A stretch of DNA of 34,380 bases from Bacteroides acidifaciens (GTDB lineage Bacteria > Bacteroidota > Bacteroidia > Bacteroidales > Bacteroidaceae): positions 1 through 34,380 of the forward strand of contig NZ_JANJZR010000046.1 of the NCBI RefSeq assembly GCF_024623065.1, read 5' to 3'. The translations under genes were made by a program, and so were the position numbers. Below are positions 1-9,448 of this stretch, one piece after another; position 1 is the first letter of the stretch; the number at the start of each line of letters is the position of its first letter. The notes under the pieces are model-generated. The model was not told the origin of the DNA. It was given only the letters and a program-made list of their open reading frames with translations, and searched no databases.

Positions 1-343
1 ACGCGACAAGAAGAGCCGGGGTAAGTTAAAATATCAGCTATAAGATTATGACTGAAGAGAATTTAAACAGGCTCTAATAATAGGCAATAAAGAAAGTCTA
101 ATCAGGCAACAAAACCAATCCGATTAGTATCGTGACGGGAAATGGTTCACTTTTGGTGCGTTTGTCCTGTCCGGCAACTACACCTGACTATACGTAAGGT
201 TTAAGTAATCCGCCGAAAAACTGAAATATTTCTCCCTAAAGCGATGTTTATATGCTAAATTGTTATAATTTTGCAGCCAAATCTCTTCTATTCGACAGCG
301 GATAGAGAGCAATTCAATATTCACAATTTAACACAAGAAAAAG
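1..343. other. Intergenic region upstream of asd
   Basis: No complete gene is visible here. All three plus-strand frames reach a stop within the first 43 bases. Frame 2 would give a basic 13-residue tail ending in KLKYQL at 43, which could be the C-terminus of an upstream gene, but nothing confirms it. A six-pair stem (GACGGG at 134-139 with CCTGTC at 166-171) is possible, with no U-tract and no recognised RNA family. The last 80 bases hold the asd promoter and leader. Confidence 0.4.
266..273 (+). promoter_or_regulatory. -7 promoter box for asd
   Basis: TAATTTTG matches the Bacteroidetes -7 consensus TAnnTTTG exactly. It lies 70 bases before the asd start, so the leader would be about 60 bases. 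No convincing TTTG-type -33 box is seen 19-21 bases upstream; a T-rich TGTTTA sits at 245-250. Assigned by match to the known consensus and by position. Confidence 0.55.
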
Positions 344-1351
344 ATGAAAGTAGCTATTGTTGGCGTAAGCGGAGCCGTGGGACAGGAATTCCTGCGCGTG
401 CTCGATGAAAGAAACTTCCCGTTGGACGAGTTAGTTTTGTTCGGTTCTAAACGTAGTGCCGGAACAACTTATACTTTCCGCGGTAAACAGATCGAGGTGA
501 AACTCTTACAACACAACGATGACTTTAAAGGGGTAGACATTGCTTTCACTTCTGCCGGTGCGGGAACATCCAAGGAGTTCGAGAAAACAATCACCAAGTA
601 TGGTGCTGTGATGATTGACAACTCCAGCGCATTCCGTATGGATGCCGACGTGCCTTTGGTGGTGCCTGAAGTAAATGCCGAAGACGCATTGGAGCGTCCG
701 CGTGGCGTGATTGCCAACCCTAACTGTACGACTATCCAGATGGTAGTCGCACTGAAAGCCATCGAAAAGCTTTCTCATATAAAAACCGTGCACGTGTCTA
801 CCTATCAGGCAGCAAGTGGTGCGGGTGCCGCCGCTATGGACGAATTGTACGAACAATATCGTCAGGTATTGGCAAACGAGCCCGTGACTGTAGAGAAGTT
901 TGCCTATCAGTTGGCTTTCAACCTGATTCCGCAGATTGATGTATTTACAGAAAACGGTTATACGAAAGAGGAAATGAAAATGTATAATGAAACACGTAAA
1001 ATCATGCATTCTGACGTAAAGGTTAGTGCAACTTGTGTACGTGTTCCTGCATTACGCGCCCACTCGGAAAGTATCTGGATAGAAACAGAACGTCCGATTT
1101 CCGTAGAAGAGGCCCGCGAAGCGTTCGCTAATGGCGAAGGACTGGTTCTTCAGGACAATCCTGCTGAGAAAGAATATCCGATGCCGTTGTTCCTGGCAGG
1201 TAAAGACCCGGTTTACGTAGGACGTATCCGCAAAGACCTGACGAACGAGAACGGACTGACTTTCTGGATTGTAGGCGACCAGATCAAGAAAGGCGCCGCA
1301 CTGAACGCCGTTCAGATTGCCGAATATCTGATAAAAGTAAAAAACATCTAG
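344..1351 (+). CDS. asd: Aspartate-semialdehyde dehydrogenase
   Basis: NADPH-dependent reduction of aspartyl-4-phosphate to aspartate 4-semialdehyde, the branch-point step towards lysine/diaminopimelate, threonine and methionine; cytoplasmic. The 335-residue length is normal for the family. The N-terminus carries the Rossmann loop GVSGAVG (residues 7-13), the nucleophilic cysteine is in NPNCTT (Cys128), and the catalytic histidine is in LRAHSE (His240). The ATG at 344 gives the expected MKVAIVG start. The gene stands alone between its own -7 box and a strong terminator, so it looks monocistronic and unrelated to the envelope genes that follow. Codon use looks like core genome. The identification is secure. 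Confidence 0.96.
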   Translation: MKVAIVGVSGAVGQEFLRVLDERNFPLDELVLFGSKRSAGTTYTFRGKQIEVKLLQHNDDFKGVDIAFTSAGAGTSKEFEKTITKYGAVMIDNSSAFRMDADVPLVVPEVNAEDALERPRGVIANPNCTTIQMVVALKAIEKLSHIKTVHVSTYQAASGAGAAAMDELYEQYRQVLANEPVTVEKFAYQLAFNLIPQIDVFTENGYTKEEMKMYNETRKIMHSDVKVSATCVRVPALRAHSESIWIETERPISVEEAREAFANGEGLVLQDNPAEKEYPMPLFLAGKDPVYVGRIRKDLTNENGLTFWIVGDQIKKGAALNAVQIAEYLIKVKNI

Positions 1352-1384
1352 ACTTCAAGAGAAGCATATAAATAAAACAAAATA

Positions 1385-1438
1385 AGTGACCGGCTTGCTA
1401 TACGACAATCGTCGTAATGCAAGTCGGTCACTATTTTT
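1385..1438 (+). terminator. Intrinsic terminator after asd
   Basis: A long hairpin: GTGACCGGCTTGC (1386-1398) pairs with GCAAGTCGGTCAC (1419-1431) with one G-U wobble. An inner perfect stem TACGAC-AATC-GTCGTA (1401-1416) extends it, and ATTTTTAT follows. It lies 34 bases past the asd stop and separates asd from the TonB cluster. Confidence 0.9.
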
Positions 1439-1541
1439 ATATACCTATTTATTATATCACAAACCATTTTTCGATTAACAGGCGAAAATCCCCATCACCA
1501 CATATAGGTATCAAATGTCCAAAAATAGTCATTTATTGCGA

Positions 1542-1572
1542 TTGCCCTGCATTATATATTTAGAGAACTTTG
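1542..1572 (+). promoter_or_regulatory. Candidate promoter of the TonB-receptor cluster
   Basis: TTG at 1542-1544 and GAACTTTG at 1565-1572 resemble the Bacteroidetes -33 and -7 boxes (TTTG ... TAnnTTTG) with the usual 20-base gap, although the -7 box starts GA instead of TA. It would place the transcription start only a few bases before the preferred ATG at 1587, which is unusually close, so the call is tentative. Confidence 0.35.
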
Positions 1573-1586
1573 CACAAAATTTGTAT

Positions 1587-4424
1587 ATGGGACATTTTCG
1601 ACTAAACATAGCGTTCTTTGGGCTTCTCTTTTGTATTGTATTTAAAGCCACAGCCAACCCGGGTACGTATACAATCTCTGGTCGTATCACCGAAGAAAAG
1701 ACAAACACTCCATTACCGGGAGCATCCATCATTATCAAAGGTACCTATTTGTGGGCTGTATCCAATCAGAACGGAGATTTCACAATACAAGGAGTTCAGG
1801 AAGGAAAATGTAATCTGGAGGTTTCCTTTCTCGGTTACGTCACAACAACAATTCGGGTTGATATCCGCAGCAACGTCAAAGGTCTAACGATACAACTCAA
1901 AGAAAATACCCTTGCGCTAGATGATGTAGTTATAACAGCACAAGCTCCCAAAAGTGAGTTGAATACGACTCTCATCATTGGAAGCAATGCTTTGGAACAC
2001 CTTCAAGTATCTAACGTCAGCGACATATCCGCCCTTCTTCCGGGAGGAAAGACGAAAGTCCCGGATCTGACTACCAATAATGTATTTTCACTAAGAGACG
2101 GAGGTTCAACCGTTGGCAACGCCACTTTCGGAACAGCAGTAGCTGTAGACGGTATACGCATGGGAAATAATGCATCTTTCGGTAATATGAGCGGAATAGA
2201 TACACGCAGTATTGCCGTTACCAATATAGAATCGGTAGAAGTCATAACAGGTGTACCTTCAGCAGAGTATGGAGATTTGAACAGTGGCATGATCAATATC
2301 CGGACAAAAAAAGGTAAAACACCTTGGGAGATCTTATTGGCCATTAATCCCCGCACAGAACAGTTTTCATTTTCAAAAGGACTGGCTTTGGGAAATGACA
2401 AAGGTACCGTTAATATCAGTGGCGAGTGGACAAAAGCCACCCGGAAATTATCATCACCCTACACTTCCTACACACGAAGAGGATTCTCTGCAAACTATAA
2501 TAATACATTCCGGAACATTTTCAGATTTAATATCGGTTTCACTGGAAACATCGGAGGTATGAACACCAAGGATGATCCCGATGCCTATACCGGAGAATAT
2601 ACAAAAGTAAGGGATAACGTGTTCCGGGCAAACACATCATTCAGCTGGTTGCTCAACAAGTCATGGATTACCAATCTGAAATTTGACGCATCCCTCCATT
2701 ACAATGATAATAAGTCACACGCACATACTCCCTACACGTATGCGTCCGAACAACCGGCTGTACATGCTGAACAGGAAGGTTATTTCCTTGCCGATAAACT
2801 GCCTTATTCGTATTTCGCCGACCAAATTATAGATTCAAAAGAACTGGATTATGCCGCTTCCCTAAAATACGAGTGGAACCGACATTTTAAAAAGGTGAAC
2901 AGCAATCTGATAGCAGGAATTCAGTGGAAATCAACAGGTAACATAGGAGAAGGGGAATACTACCAAAACCCGTCATTAGCTCCTAACGGATATCGCCCGC
3001 GTCCGTACACTGCTTATCCGTATATGCATAATGTTTCACTTTATGCTGAAGAGAATCTGACAGTACCTCTCGGAAGCACTACACTAAGACTCATGGCAGG
3101 TATACGCTGGGAAAAGATTTTCATCAGTGGAACAGAATATAAAAACCTGAATACGTTTTCACCACGTTTCAATGCCAAATGGCAGTTGAACCGGAATATA
3201 TCAATCCGTGGTGGATGGGGAGTTACCGAGAAACTGCCGTCTTATTACATTCTCTATCCCAGACAGGAGTATCGTGACATACAAACTTTTGGTGTTTCTT
3301 ATAACAATAACGAATCATCCTACGTCTATTACAGCCAACCATACGTGCTCTTACATAATAAAAACTTGCGTTGGCAACGGAATCAAAACGCAGAATTGGG
3401 AGTCGATATCGAAATCGCAAAGACCAAGATATCATTGGTTGGTTATTTCAACCGTACTAAAAATCCTTATAAATACACCAATGCCTATACTCCGTTTTCT
3501 TATGATGTCCTGCAATTACCGGACGGATTCAGCATGCCTGCCAATCCGCAAATTAACGTAAACAACCAAACAGGAATGGTGTATATACGCGGAAATGAAT
3601 CGGAGAAGTGGGTACCTATGGACGTAAAAGTAACGAACCGTACTTTTGTCAATTCCGTTTCACCGGACAACGGACCGGATATCAATCGCCGGGGAGTGGA
3701 AATGATTGTCGATTTTCCCGAAATAACTCCTATTCGTACACAATTGAGACTGGATGCCAGCTATGATTATATGAAATATATAGATAATTCGTTGTCTTAC
3801 TACTATCAAACAGGGTGGTCACATACCGGTATCCCAAATCGTTCCTACCAATATGTAGGTATCTATGCCAACGGAGATAATTCATCGACAACAGCTAACG
3901 GCAAACGTACTCATTCTCTGGACGCCAATATAACGGCAATAACCCGTATCCCCAAAGCCAGATTGATTATATCATTCCGGCTGGAGGCCTCTCTATTAAA
4001 ACGGTCACAGAACCTGTCCGAATACAACGGTAAAGAATATGCTTTCAACGTAAGTGATAATAGTAATGCGGGAACAGGAGGTAGTATTTATGACGGCAAT
4101 TCGTATACAGCGATTTATCCGGTAGCATACCTTGATCTCAATAATGAGATACGCCCTTTTACCGAAAAAGAAGCCCAGAATTCCGCATTCGCAAACCTGA
4201 TACGCAAATCGGGCAATGCCTATACGTTCGCGGCGGATGGATACGATCCCTATTTCTCCGCCAATATCAATATAACCAAAGAAATAGGCGATCATGTCTC
4301 GCTCGCTCTCAATGCGATCAACTTCACGAATTCACGGAAGTATGTAACCTCTTACGCAACAGGAGTAAGCGCCATTTTTACTCCGGATTTTTACTATGGA
4401 TTAACTTGCCGCATAAAATTCTAG
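1587..4424 (+). CDS. TonB-dependent outer-membrane receptor
   Basis: Energised import of a ligand across the outer membrane. I choose the ATG at 1587 over an in-frame ATG at 1515 because it starts a clean signal peptide (MGHFRLNIAFF... ending FKATA); the longer form buries this behind 24 non-signal residues. This gives 945 aa. After the signal comes a carboxypeptidase-regulatory-like domain (about residues 26-115, TISGRI, SFLGYV), then a plug domain (about 125-235, with VAVDGI, SVEVITGVPSAEYGDLNSG and INIRTKKG), then a long beta-barrel ending in the typical terminal aromatic (CRIKF). It lacks the SusC-style LKDASA signature and is not followed by a SusD, so it is not a PUL porter. It is translationally close to the next gene (4-base gap). 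Ligand unknown; I suspect a metal complex, haem or cofactor from the later genes. Confidence 0.9.
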   Translation: MGHFRLNIAFFGLLFCIVFKATANPGTYTISGRITEEKTNTPLPGASIIIKGTYLWAVSNQNGDFTIQGVQEGKCNLEVSFLGYVTTTIRVDIRSNVKGLTIQLKENTLALDDVVITAQAPKSELNTTLIIGSNALEHLQVSNVSDISALLPGGKTKVPDLTTNNVFSLRDGGSTVGNATFGTAVAVDGIRMGNNASFGNMSGIDTRSIAVTNIESVEVITGVPSAEYGDLNSGMINIRTKKGKTPWEILLAINPRTEQFSFSKGLALGNDKGTVNISGEWTKATRKLSSPYTSYTRRGFSANYNNTFRNIFRFNIGFTGNIGGMNTKDDPDAYTGEYTKVRDNVFRANTSFSWLLNKSWITNLKFDASLHYNDNKSHAHTPYTYASEQPAVHAEQEGYFLADKLPYSYFADQIIDSKELDYAASLKYEWNRHFKKVNSNLIAGIQWKSTGNIGEGEYYQNPSLAPNGYRPRPYTAYPYMHNVSLYAEENLTVPLGSTTLRLMAGIRWEKIFISGTEYKNLNTFSPRFNAKWQLNRNISIRGGWGVTEKLPSYYILYPRQEYRDIQTFGVSYNNNESSYVYYSQPYVLLHNKNLRWQRNQNAELGVDIEIAKTKISLVGYFNRTKNPYKYTNAYTPFSYDVLQLPDGFSMPANPQINVNNQTGMVYIRGNESEKWVPMDVKVTNRTFVNSVSPDNGPDINRRGVEMIVDFPEITPIRTQLRLDASYDYMKYIDNSLSYYYQTGWSHTGIPNRSYQYVGIYANGDNSSTTANGKRTHSLDANITAITRIPKARLIISFRLEASLLKRSQNLSEYNGKEYAFNVSDNSNAGTGGSIYDGNSYTAIYPVAYLDLNNEIRPFTEKEAQNSAFANLIRKSGNAYTFAADGYDPYFSANINITKEIGDHVSLALNAINFTNSRKYVTSYATGVSAIFTPDFYYGLTCRIKF

Positions 4425-4428
4425 AACA

Positions 4429-5661
4429 ATGAAGCAACTAGCATACATATTATTACTGATGACATTCTTCACCACAGGAAGTTGTACAGACATTGACAAG
4501 AACAACCCTTACGATAACCAACTGCATACGCTTCAAGTAAATGCAGTATATCCGGACGAATACTCAGATTATCTCCGAGAAGGAGTTACCGTAAAAATCG
4601 AAGATATAGACCGGGGGAATTCGTATACGTCAAAAACAGATAAAAACGGAACAGTCCGTTTCAGCCTGACCAAAGGCATATACCGCATTCAGATAAGTGA
4701 TAAAGCGGAGCAGGATATCTTCAACGGATTGGCAGACAAGGTGAAATTTGTGAATGGAGACCTCGCCCTCAATCTCCCACTGGTGCACTCCAGGTCCGGT
4801 GACATTGTTATCAAGGAGATTTATTGCGGGGGATGCACCAAGCTACCGTTTGAAGGCAACTATCAGTCAGACAAATACATGATTCTACACAACAACACCT
4901 CCGAGACACAATATCTCGATGGTTTATGCTTCGGCTCACTCGATCCTTATAACTCGCAGGCAACCAATGTATGGGTAACACAGGATGAATCAACTGGAGC
5001 TACCATATTTCCTGACTTTTTACCTGTGGCACAGTGTGTCTGGCAGTTCGGAGGTACGGGACAGACATTCCCTTTGGCTCCTGGCGAAGATGCCGTAGTT
5101 GTTATCTGCGGAGCTATCGACCACGCAGCGCAATACCCCCAATCGGTCAATCTGAACAAACCCGGATATTTCGTTTGTTATAATCCCGTATATTTCTGGA
5201 ATACATTGTATCACCCCGCACCGGGCGACCAGATAACGCCAGACCATTATCTGAATGTTGTGATAAAAACAGGACAGGCAAATGCTTATACTTTCTCTGT
5301 ATTTTCTCCTGCCACTGTCTTGTTTAAGGCAAAAGACACTACCATACAAGATTTTGTATCGCAGGCAGACAATGTTATTCAAAAACCCGGAAGCACAGTA
5401 GACAGGATTGTTAAAGTACCGGTCGACTGGGTATTAGACGCAGTAGAAATATACTATGGAGGTTCCTCCAATAATATGAAACGTATGCCGCCTTCTGTCG
5501 ATGCGGGTTATGTTACTCAAAGTGCGCTATATGACGGACGAACCCTGTACCGCCATACCGATGAAGAAGCCTCTCGTGAAGCAGGCTATGAAATACTGGA
5601 AGATACCAACAACTCTTCCTCGGACTTTTATGAAAGAGAAAAACAATCCCTGCATGAATAA
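4429..5661 (+). CDS. DUF4876-type surface lipoprotein
   Basis: A 410-residue lipoprotein: hydrophobic N-terminus and lipobox TTGSC with Cys19, followed by acidic TDIDKNN. Residues about 30-120 look like a small carboxypeptidase-regulatory-like beta domain (VTVKIEDI, KTDKNGTVRFSLTKGIYRI). From about 125 on it carries the DUF4876-like fold (IVIKEIYCGGC, DKYMILHNNTS, YLDGLCF), whose layout resembles lamin-tail domains. This family is usually found directly downstream of a TonB receptor, as here with a 4-base gap, so it probably serves as the surface partner that presents ligand to the receptor or caps it. Function inferred from position only. Confidence 0.78.
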   Translation: MKQLAYILLLMTFFTTGSCTDIDKNNPYDNQLHTLQVNAVYPDEYSDYLREGVTVKIEDIDRGNSYTSKTDKNGTVRFSLTKGIYRIQISDKAEQDIFNGLADKVKFVNGDLALNLPLVHSRSGDIVIKEIYCGGCTKLPFEGNYQSDKYMILHNNTSETQYLDGLCFGSLDPYNSQATNVWVTQDESTGATIFPDFLPVAQCVWQFGGTGQTFPLAPGEDAVVVICGAIDHAAQYPQSVNLNKPGYFVCYNPVYFWNTLYHPAPGDQITPDHYLNVVIKTGQANAYTFSVFSPATVLFKAKDTTIQDFVSQADNVIQKPGSTVDRIVKVPVDWVLDAVEIYYGGSSNNMKRMPPSVDAGYVTQSALYDGRTLYRHTDEEASREAGYEILEDTNNSSSDFYEREKQSLHE

Positions 5662-5662
5662 T

Positions 5663-7162
5663 ATGAAACGAATATATATAACTTGTCTTTTCTTGTACGT
5701 GGCATCCACAGTCTCGGCACAATCTTACGATCTTGTGGAACGGCGTAATCCTTGGAATGCCGGAGCAAACGTTACCGGAATAATGGTGGACAGTACCACC
5801 GTTTCCTATGCTGAACTATATGGCAGGAATAATCATGGCGATTTCCACAATTATTACGAAGCCGACAAGTTATGGAACGCAGGTGCAATAGCAAAGTCTA
5901 TCACACATCTAAAAAGCTATTCTCTGACAGGTTCATTTTCGTTTGATCACACTTCCGGTAGAAATATGAGTGGTTCTATGTTCATTCATCCGGGATTCTA
6001 TCCGGTAGACATACTGGAATTTACTCCCGGCCGGAAAGATTTACAGACGTATGCTTTCATGGGAGGTATAGCCAAAGACATTGCCCCCTGTTGGCGTATA
6101 GGCGGAAAAATAGACTTTACCTCCGCCAACTACTCGAAACGTAAAGATCTGCGGCATACCAATTATAGACTAGACTTAAAAGTAGCTCCAAGTATAATGT
6201 ATCATTCGGATGACTATGCCATAGGATTCTCTTACATTTTTGGCAAGAACAGTGAATCGGTCAAAGCAGAAGAAATCGGCACCGCTGCTACATCGTACTA
6301 TGCCTTCTTGGACAAAGGACTAATGTACGGTGCGTATGAGACATGGGAAGGCAGCGGAATTCATCTGAATGAATCGGGTATGAATGGATTTCCTATTAAA
6401 GAACTATCTCACGGAGCAGCCGCTCAATTCCAATGGAAGGCTTTTTATGTAGATGTGGAATACAGCCATTCATCAGGTTCGGCTGGAGAAAAGGAAAGCA
6501 TCTGGTTCAAATTCCCGACCAATCGGGTCACTTCACACTTGAGCTATCGTTTCTCAAAAGGAAATGCAGCACACTTCCTACGGTTAAATTTGACTTGGTC
6601 ACGCCAATTTAATGATGAAAATGTATTAGGTCGGGAAACTTCCAACGGAATAACGACTACTCATGTTTATGGTTCTAACCGCATTTTTGAAAGAAGTGTC
6701 TTTTCTGTCCAATCCGAATATGAGTTCATAGCCCCCCGGAGAGAACTACGCTTTGGCGCGAATGTGTCATCATTGAAAAGTCTGACTACACAGATGTTCC
6801 CCTACTCCGTTTCACAGACCATGACATGTAGGCGTATATACCTTGCCGGCACATTCCACACCAAACTGTTTGATCTGAAAACTTCCGGCATTTTCTCTGC
6901 CGGAGATTATACAGAGAAGAGTAAAACAGTTAAAACTGAATCAGAGCCGGGTGAACCTCCGTACCGATTGACAGAGTATTATAATCTACAGAACGAATAC
7001 GCAACAGCCCCCCGACTAACGTTTGAAGTTGGACTCCGATACAAGTTTTATCGAGGAATCTATGCAGAAATCCAAGCCGAATATACACATGGTTTCAACC
7101 TTAAATACATAGCAGGAGCAAATCGGTGGAATGAAACCATCAAACTAGGATATACATTTTAA
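5663..7162 (+). CDS. DUF6850-like outer-membrane beta-barrel protein
   Basis: A 499-residue protein starting at ATG 5663 with a signal peptide (MKRIYITCLF... cleaved after VSAQ). An ATG at 5654 (MNNMKR) overlapping the upstream stop is the alternative; either implies translational coupling to the DUF4876 gene. The mature part is rich in alternating polar/aromatic strands (TGSFSFDHTSG, RLDLKVAPSIMYHSDDYAIGFSYIFG, HLRLNLTW-like stretches) and ends IKLGYTF, a classic C-terminal barrel strand. No catalytic motif or plug domain is visible, so I read it as a passive barrel or scaffold working with the TonB receptor and lipoproteins on each side. DUF6850 is named from memory of similar gene trios. 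Confidence 0.72.
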   Translation: MKRIYITCLFLYVASTVSAQSYDLVERRNPWNAGANVTGIMVDSTTVSYAELYGRNNHGDFHNYYEADKLWNAGAIAKSITHLKSYSLTGSFSFDHTSGRNMSGSMFIHPGFYPVDILEFTPGRKDLQTYAFMGGIAKDIAPCWRIGGKIDFTSANYSKRKDLRHTNYRLDLKVAPSIMYHSDDYAIGFSYIFGKNSESVKAEEIGTAATSYYAFLDKGLMYGAYETWEGSGIHLNESGMNGFPIKELSHGAAAQFQWKAFYVDVEYSHSSGSAGEKESIWFKFPTNRVTSHLSYRFSKGNAAHFLRLNLTWSRQFNDENVLGRETSNGITTTHVYGSNRIFERSVFSVQSEYEFIAPRRELRFGANVSSLKSLTTQMFPYSVSQTMTCRRIYLAGTFHTKLFDLKTSGIFSAGDYTEKSKTVKTESEPGEPPYRLTEYYNLQNEYATAPRLTFEVGLRYKFYRGIYAEIQAEYTHGFNLKYIAGANRWNETIKLGYTF

Positions 7163-7201
7163 ATTAATCAATATAATTATATAAACTAAATTTATCAGAA
7201 C

Positions 7202-8125
7202 ATGAAAAAGTACTTAATGTTTATGCTCGCAGCAGCACTCTTCGCATCTTGTAGTGATGATGAGAAATTACCGAAAGAAGACGAAACACCAGGTGATACT
7301 AATTTTGAGGAACATGATGGATATTTCGTCTATTATGGAGAGACTTATAAAACAATCAAACTTGCTAACGGAACGACTTGGATGGCAGAGCCATTACGTT
7401 ATGTGCCGGAAGGATATACGCCGTCAAGTGACCCGACAGCTGACGCTCATATTTGGTATCCGTACAAATTGATTGTAGAGGACGGTAACACTAAACTTAC
7501 AGCCGATGGAGCAGAAGCGTTAACAGACGAAGCTTCTATTAAGAAATTAGGCTATTTCTATGACATGTATATCGCACTTGGCAGCAAAGAAGTGACGGAA
7601 GAGAACTGCTATGAATTTGAAGGAGCTCAAGGTATTTGCCCTGAAGGTTGGCATATCCCGACACGTGAAGAATTTCTCAATCTTTGTGGCCTTTCTAATG
7701 CAGCAGTGGGCGAAACAGGGAATAAAAAAAATGAAAACGCCCTTTTCTATGACGCAAGCTATGGAGGAGGAAATATAAGCAAATATAATGTTGCTGGCTG
7801 GAATTATGTTTTATCAGGCGTGAGAATGCAAAACAATTTTACATCCGCTCCCTCATACCAATTATCAAGAATCTATTCAGGTAATACAACTGAAGAAATT
7901 CTGGCCAAATATGCAAATCAACCAGCTCTGACATACATCATGTCCTCAACATGCTATAAACCAAATTATTCTACCACCGATCCTACATTACTAACAAATA
8001 TTCAGTTCTTTGGGCAAATGACAACATTTAGCAAGACCTATCCGGAAGGACGCGTTAACGTTTCTTATATCAGCATTAAATCGGGTCAGCAACTTCGTTG
8101 TGTAAAGGATCAAGCCGTCAACTAA
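7202..8125 (+). CDS. FISUMP-domain lipoprotein
   Basis: A 307-residue lipoprotein with lipobox LFASC (Cys17) followed by SDDEK, an acidic tail consistent with surface export. The body has hallmarks of the Fibrobacter succinogenes major paralogous (FISUMP) domain: GTTWMAEPLRY near residue 60, CPEGWHIPTREEF near 148, and a C-terminal LRCVKD. These are C-type-lectin-like or fibre-type modules of unclear function. It starts 39 bases after the barrel gene and is the last gene before a hairpin, so it probably closes the first transcription unit. Its A/T-rich stretches (7730-7980) read a little softer than the neighbours, but I see no sign of recent transfer. Confidence 0.8.
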   Translation: MKKYLMFMLAAALFASCSDDEKLPKEDETPGDTNFEEHDGYFVYYGETYKTIKLANGTTWMAEPLRYVPEGYTPSSDPTADAHIWYPYKLIVEDGNTKLTADGAEALTDEASIKKLGYFYDMYIALGSKEVTEENCYEFEGAQGICPEGWHIPTREEFLNLCGLSNAAVGETGNKKNENALFYDASYGGGNISKYNVAGWNYVLSGVRMQNNFTSAPSYQLSRIYSGNTTEEILAKYANQPALTYIMSSTCYKPNYSTTDPTLLTNIQFFGQMTTFSKTYPEGRVNVSYISIKSGQQLRCVKDQAVN

Positions 8126-8143
8126 AAGGCTAATATGTATTAT

Positions 8144-8172
8144 ATGCCGTGAAACAAAGTGTATCACGGCAT
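8144..8172 (+). terminator. Hairpin after the FISUMP gene
   Basis: ATGCCGTGA (8144-8152) pairs perfectly with TCACGGCAT (8164-8172) around an 11-base loop. The following bases are A-rich with only a short TTTT at 8185, so termination may be partial. A second small palindrome (CGCC-TATAA-GGCG) lies near 8208-8220. No TAnnTTTG box is found before the next gene at 8285, so read-through is possible. Confidence 0.55.
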
Positions 8173-8284
8173 GATACTAAAAATTTTAAGCAGGGGCGAA
8201 ACGCCACGCCTATAAGGCGAACTATTATAAGCTATAAACAAACGAAAAACTGATTACAAACTATATAAAAACGAAGCAATAATA

Positions 8285-8872
8285 ATGAAAACAAAAAAGT
8301 TAACAATCGCAATTGCCCTTATGGCAATAACCTTTATCGGAACTTCATGTGGTAACAAACAACAGAAAAGCGCATCAGAAGCGACAACAGAACAGTCTGC
8401 ATCTTCCGCTTTGGAAATCGATTCTCTCCTTGCCAATGCCGAAAACCTTGCAGGGCAAGAAGTTACCATTGAAGGCGTTTGCACACATACCTGCAAACAT
8501 GGTGCAAAGAAAATCTTCCTGATGGGTAGTGACGATACACAAGTGATCCGTGTAGAAGCCGGAACATTGGGAGCCTTCGATCCTAAATGTGTAAACTCTA
8601 TCGTCCGTGTTACCGGAACATTAAAAGAACAACGCATCGACGAAGCCTACCTCCAAAACTGGGAAGCGCAACTGAAAGCACAGGCTGCCGAGAAACACGG
8701 AACAAACGAAGCCGGATGCGACTCTGAAAAGAAAGCACGCGGCGAAACGGCTAACAGCCCCGAAGCCCGCATCGCAGACTTCCGCGCAAAAATAGCCGAC
8801 CGCAAGGCAGAAACGGGAAAAGAGTATTTATCTTTCTATTTTATGGAAGCTAATTCGTATGAAGTGGAGTAG
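8285..8872 (+). CDS. Cys/His-bearing OB-fold-like lipoprotein (DUF4920-like)
   Basis: A 195-residue lipoprotein with lipobox IGTSC (Cys22) and a polar Ser/Glu linker to about residue 42. Residues 45-115 (AGQEVTIEGV ... VIRVEAG ... VRVTGTL) have the strand order of an OB-fold and resemble DUF4920. Inside it, CTHTCKH (Cys66, Cys70, His72) plus Cys102 could bind a metal or form disulfides; Cys145 lies in the helical, charged C-terminal third. No SDD-type acidic run follows the lipid cysteine, so a periplasm-facing anchor is more likely than surface exposure. Its end overlaps the PepSY gene by 14 bases. I infer a periplasmic partner of that membrane protein; the ligand is unknown. Confidence 0.7.
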   Translation: MKTKKLTIAIALMAITFIGTSCGNKQQKSASEATTEQSASSALEIDSLLANAENLAGQEVTIEGVCTHTCKHGAKKIFLMGSDDTQVIRVEAGTLGAFDPKCVNSIVRVTGTLKEQRIDEAYLQNWEAQLKAQAAEKHGTNEAGCDSEKKARGETANSPEARIADFRAKIADRKAETGKEYLSFYFMEANSYEVE

Positions 8873-9425
8873 TAACATCCGTAAATGGAGTCGGCTCATA
8901 CACCGTGACCTGTCATTTTTCTTTTCCGGAATGGTATTGATATATGCCATTTCCGGAATTGTAATGAATCACCGTGACACGATTAATCCGAACTTCTCCA
9001 TCACACGGAAAGAATATAAAATAGCGGAAAAGCTACCGGACAAAGCTGGAATGAGTAAAGAGAAAGTACTTACTCTACTGGAACCGTTAGGAGAAACCGG
9101 CAACTATACCAAATATTACTTCCCGAAAACGAATGTAATGAAAGTCTTCCTGAAAGGCGGTTCCAACCTCCTGGTAAACGTGAAGACAGGAGAAGCGGTA
9201 TATGAATCCGTCACCCGTCGCCCGCTTATCGGAGCAATATCCCGTTTACATTACAATCCGGGACAATGGTGGACTTACTTCGCGGATATTTTCGCTATCG
9301 CCCTTATTATCATTACTCTCTCCGGCATCATCATGCTGAAAGGGAACAAGGGCATTATCGGCAGAGGGGGAATAGAAATCATTGTCGGAATCCTGATTCC
9401 CATTCTTTTCCTTTTCTTCTTTTGA
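8859..9425 (+). CDS. PepSY-associated inner-membrane protein
   Basis: A 188-residue protein with three predicted membrane helices (about 19-37, 139-160, 169-187) and a periplasmic PepSY-like domain between the first two (KEKVLTLLEPLGETGNYT ... NLLVNVKTGEAV). The first helix has the family look WSRLIHRDLSFFFSGM ... SGIVMNHRD. Histidines at 15, 38 and 131 sit at membrane edges, as in PepSY_TM proteins thought to bind haem or reduce iron-siderophore complexes; the Xus system of B. thetaiotaomicron has such a partner. The 14-base overlap with the upstream lipoprotein gene suggests coupled translation. Role as an electron-transfer or ligand-release protein is inference. Confidence 0.8.
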   Translation: MKWSSNIRKWSRLIHRDLSFFFSGMVLIYAISGIVMNHRDTINPNFSITRKEYKIAEKLPDKAGMSKEKVLTLLEPLGETGNYTKYYFPKTNVMKVFLKGGSNLLVNVKTGEAVYESVTRRPLIGAISRLHYNPGQWWTYFADIFAIALIIITLSGIIMLKGNKGIIGRGGIEIIVGILIPILFLFFF

Positions 9426-9448
9426 ATCGAAATAACAGATAAAATCAA

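Noticed and set aside
134..171. A structured RNA or riboswitch upstream of asd
   Set aside because: Only a six-pair stem is visible, upstream of the likely transcription start, and it matches no lysine riboswitch or other family I know.
1515..1586. Longer N-terminus for the TonB receptor from ATG 1515
   Set aside because: The extra 24 residues precede a complete signal peptide that begins at ATG 1587 and would block normal export.
8195..8225. A riboswitch-like cluster of small palindromes before the OB-fold lipoprotein
   Set aside because: The stems are only four pairs, no known cobalamin or other riboswitch box is present, and no promoter was found upstream.
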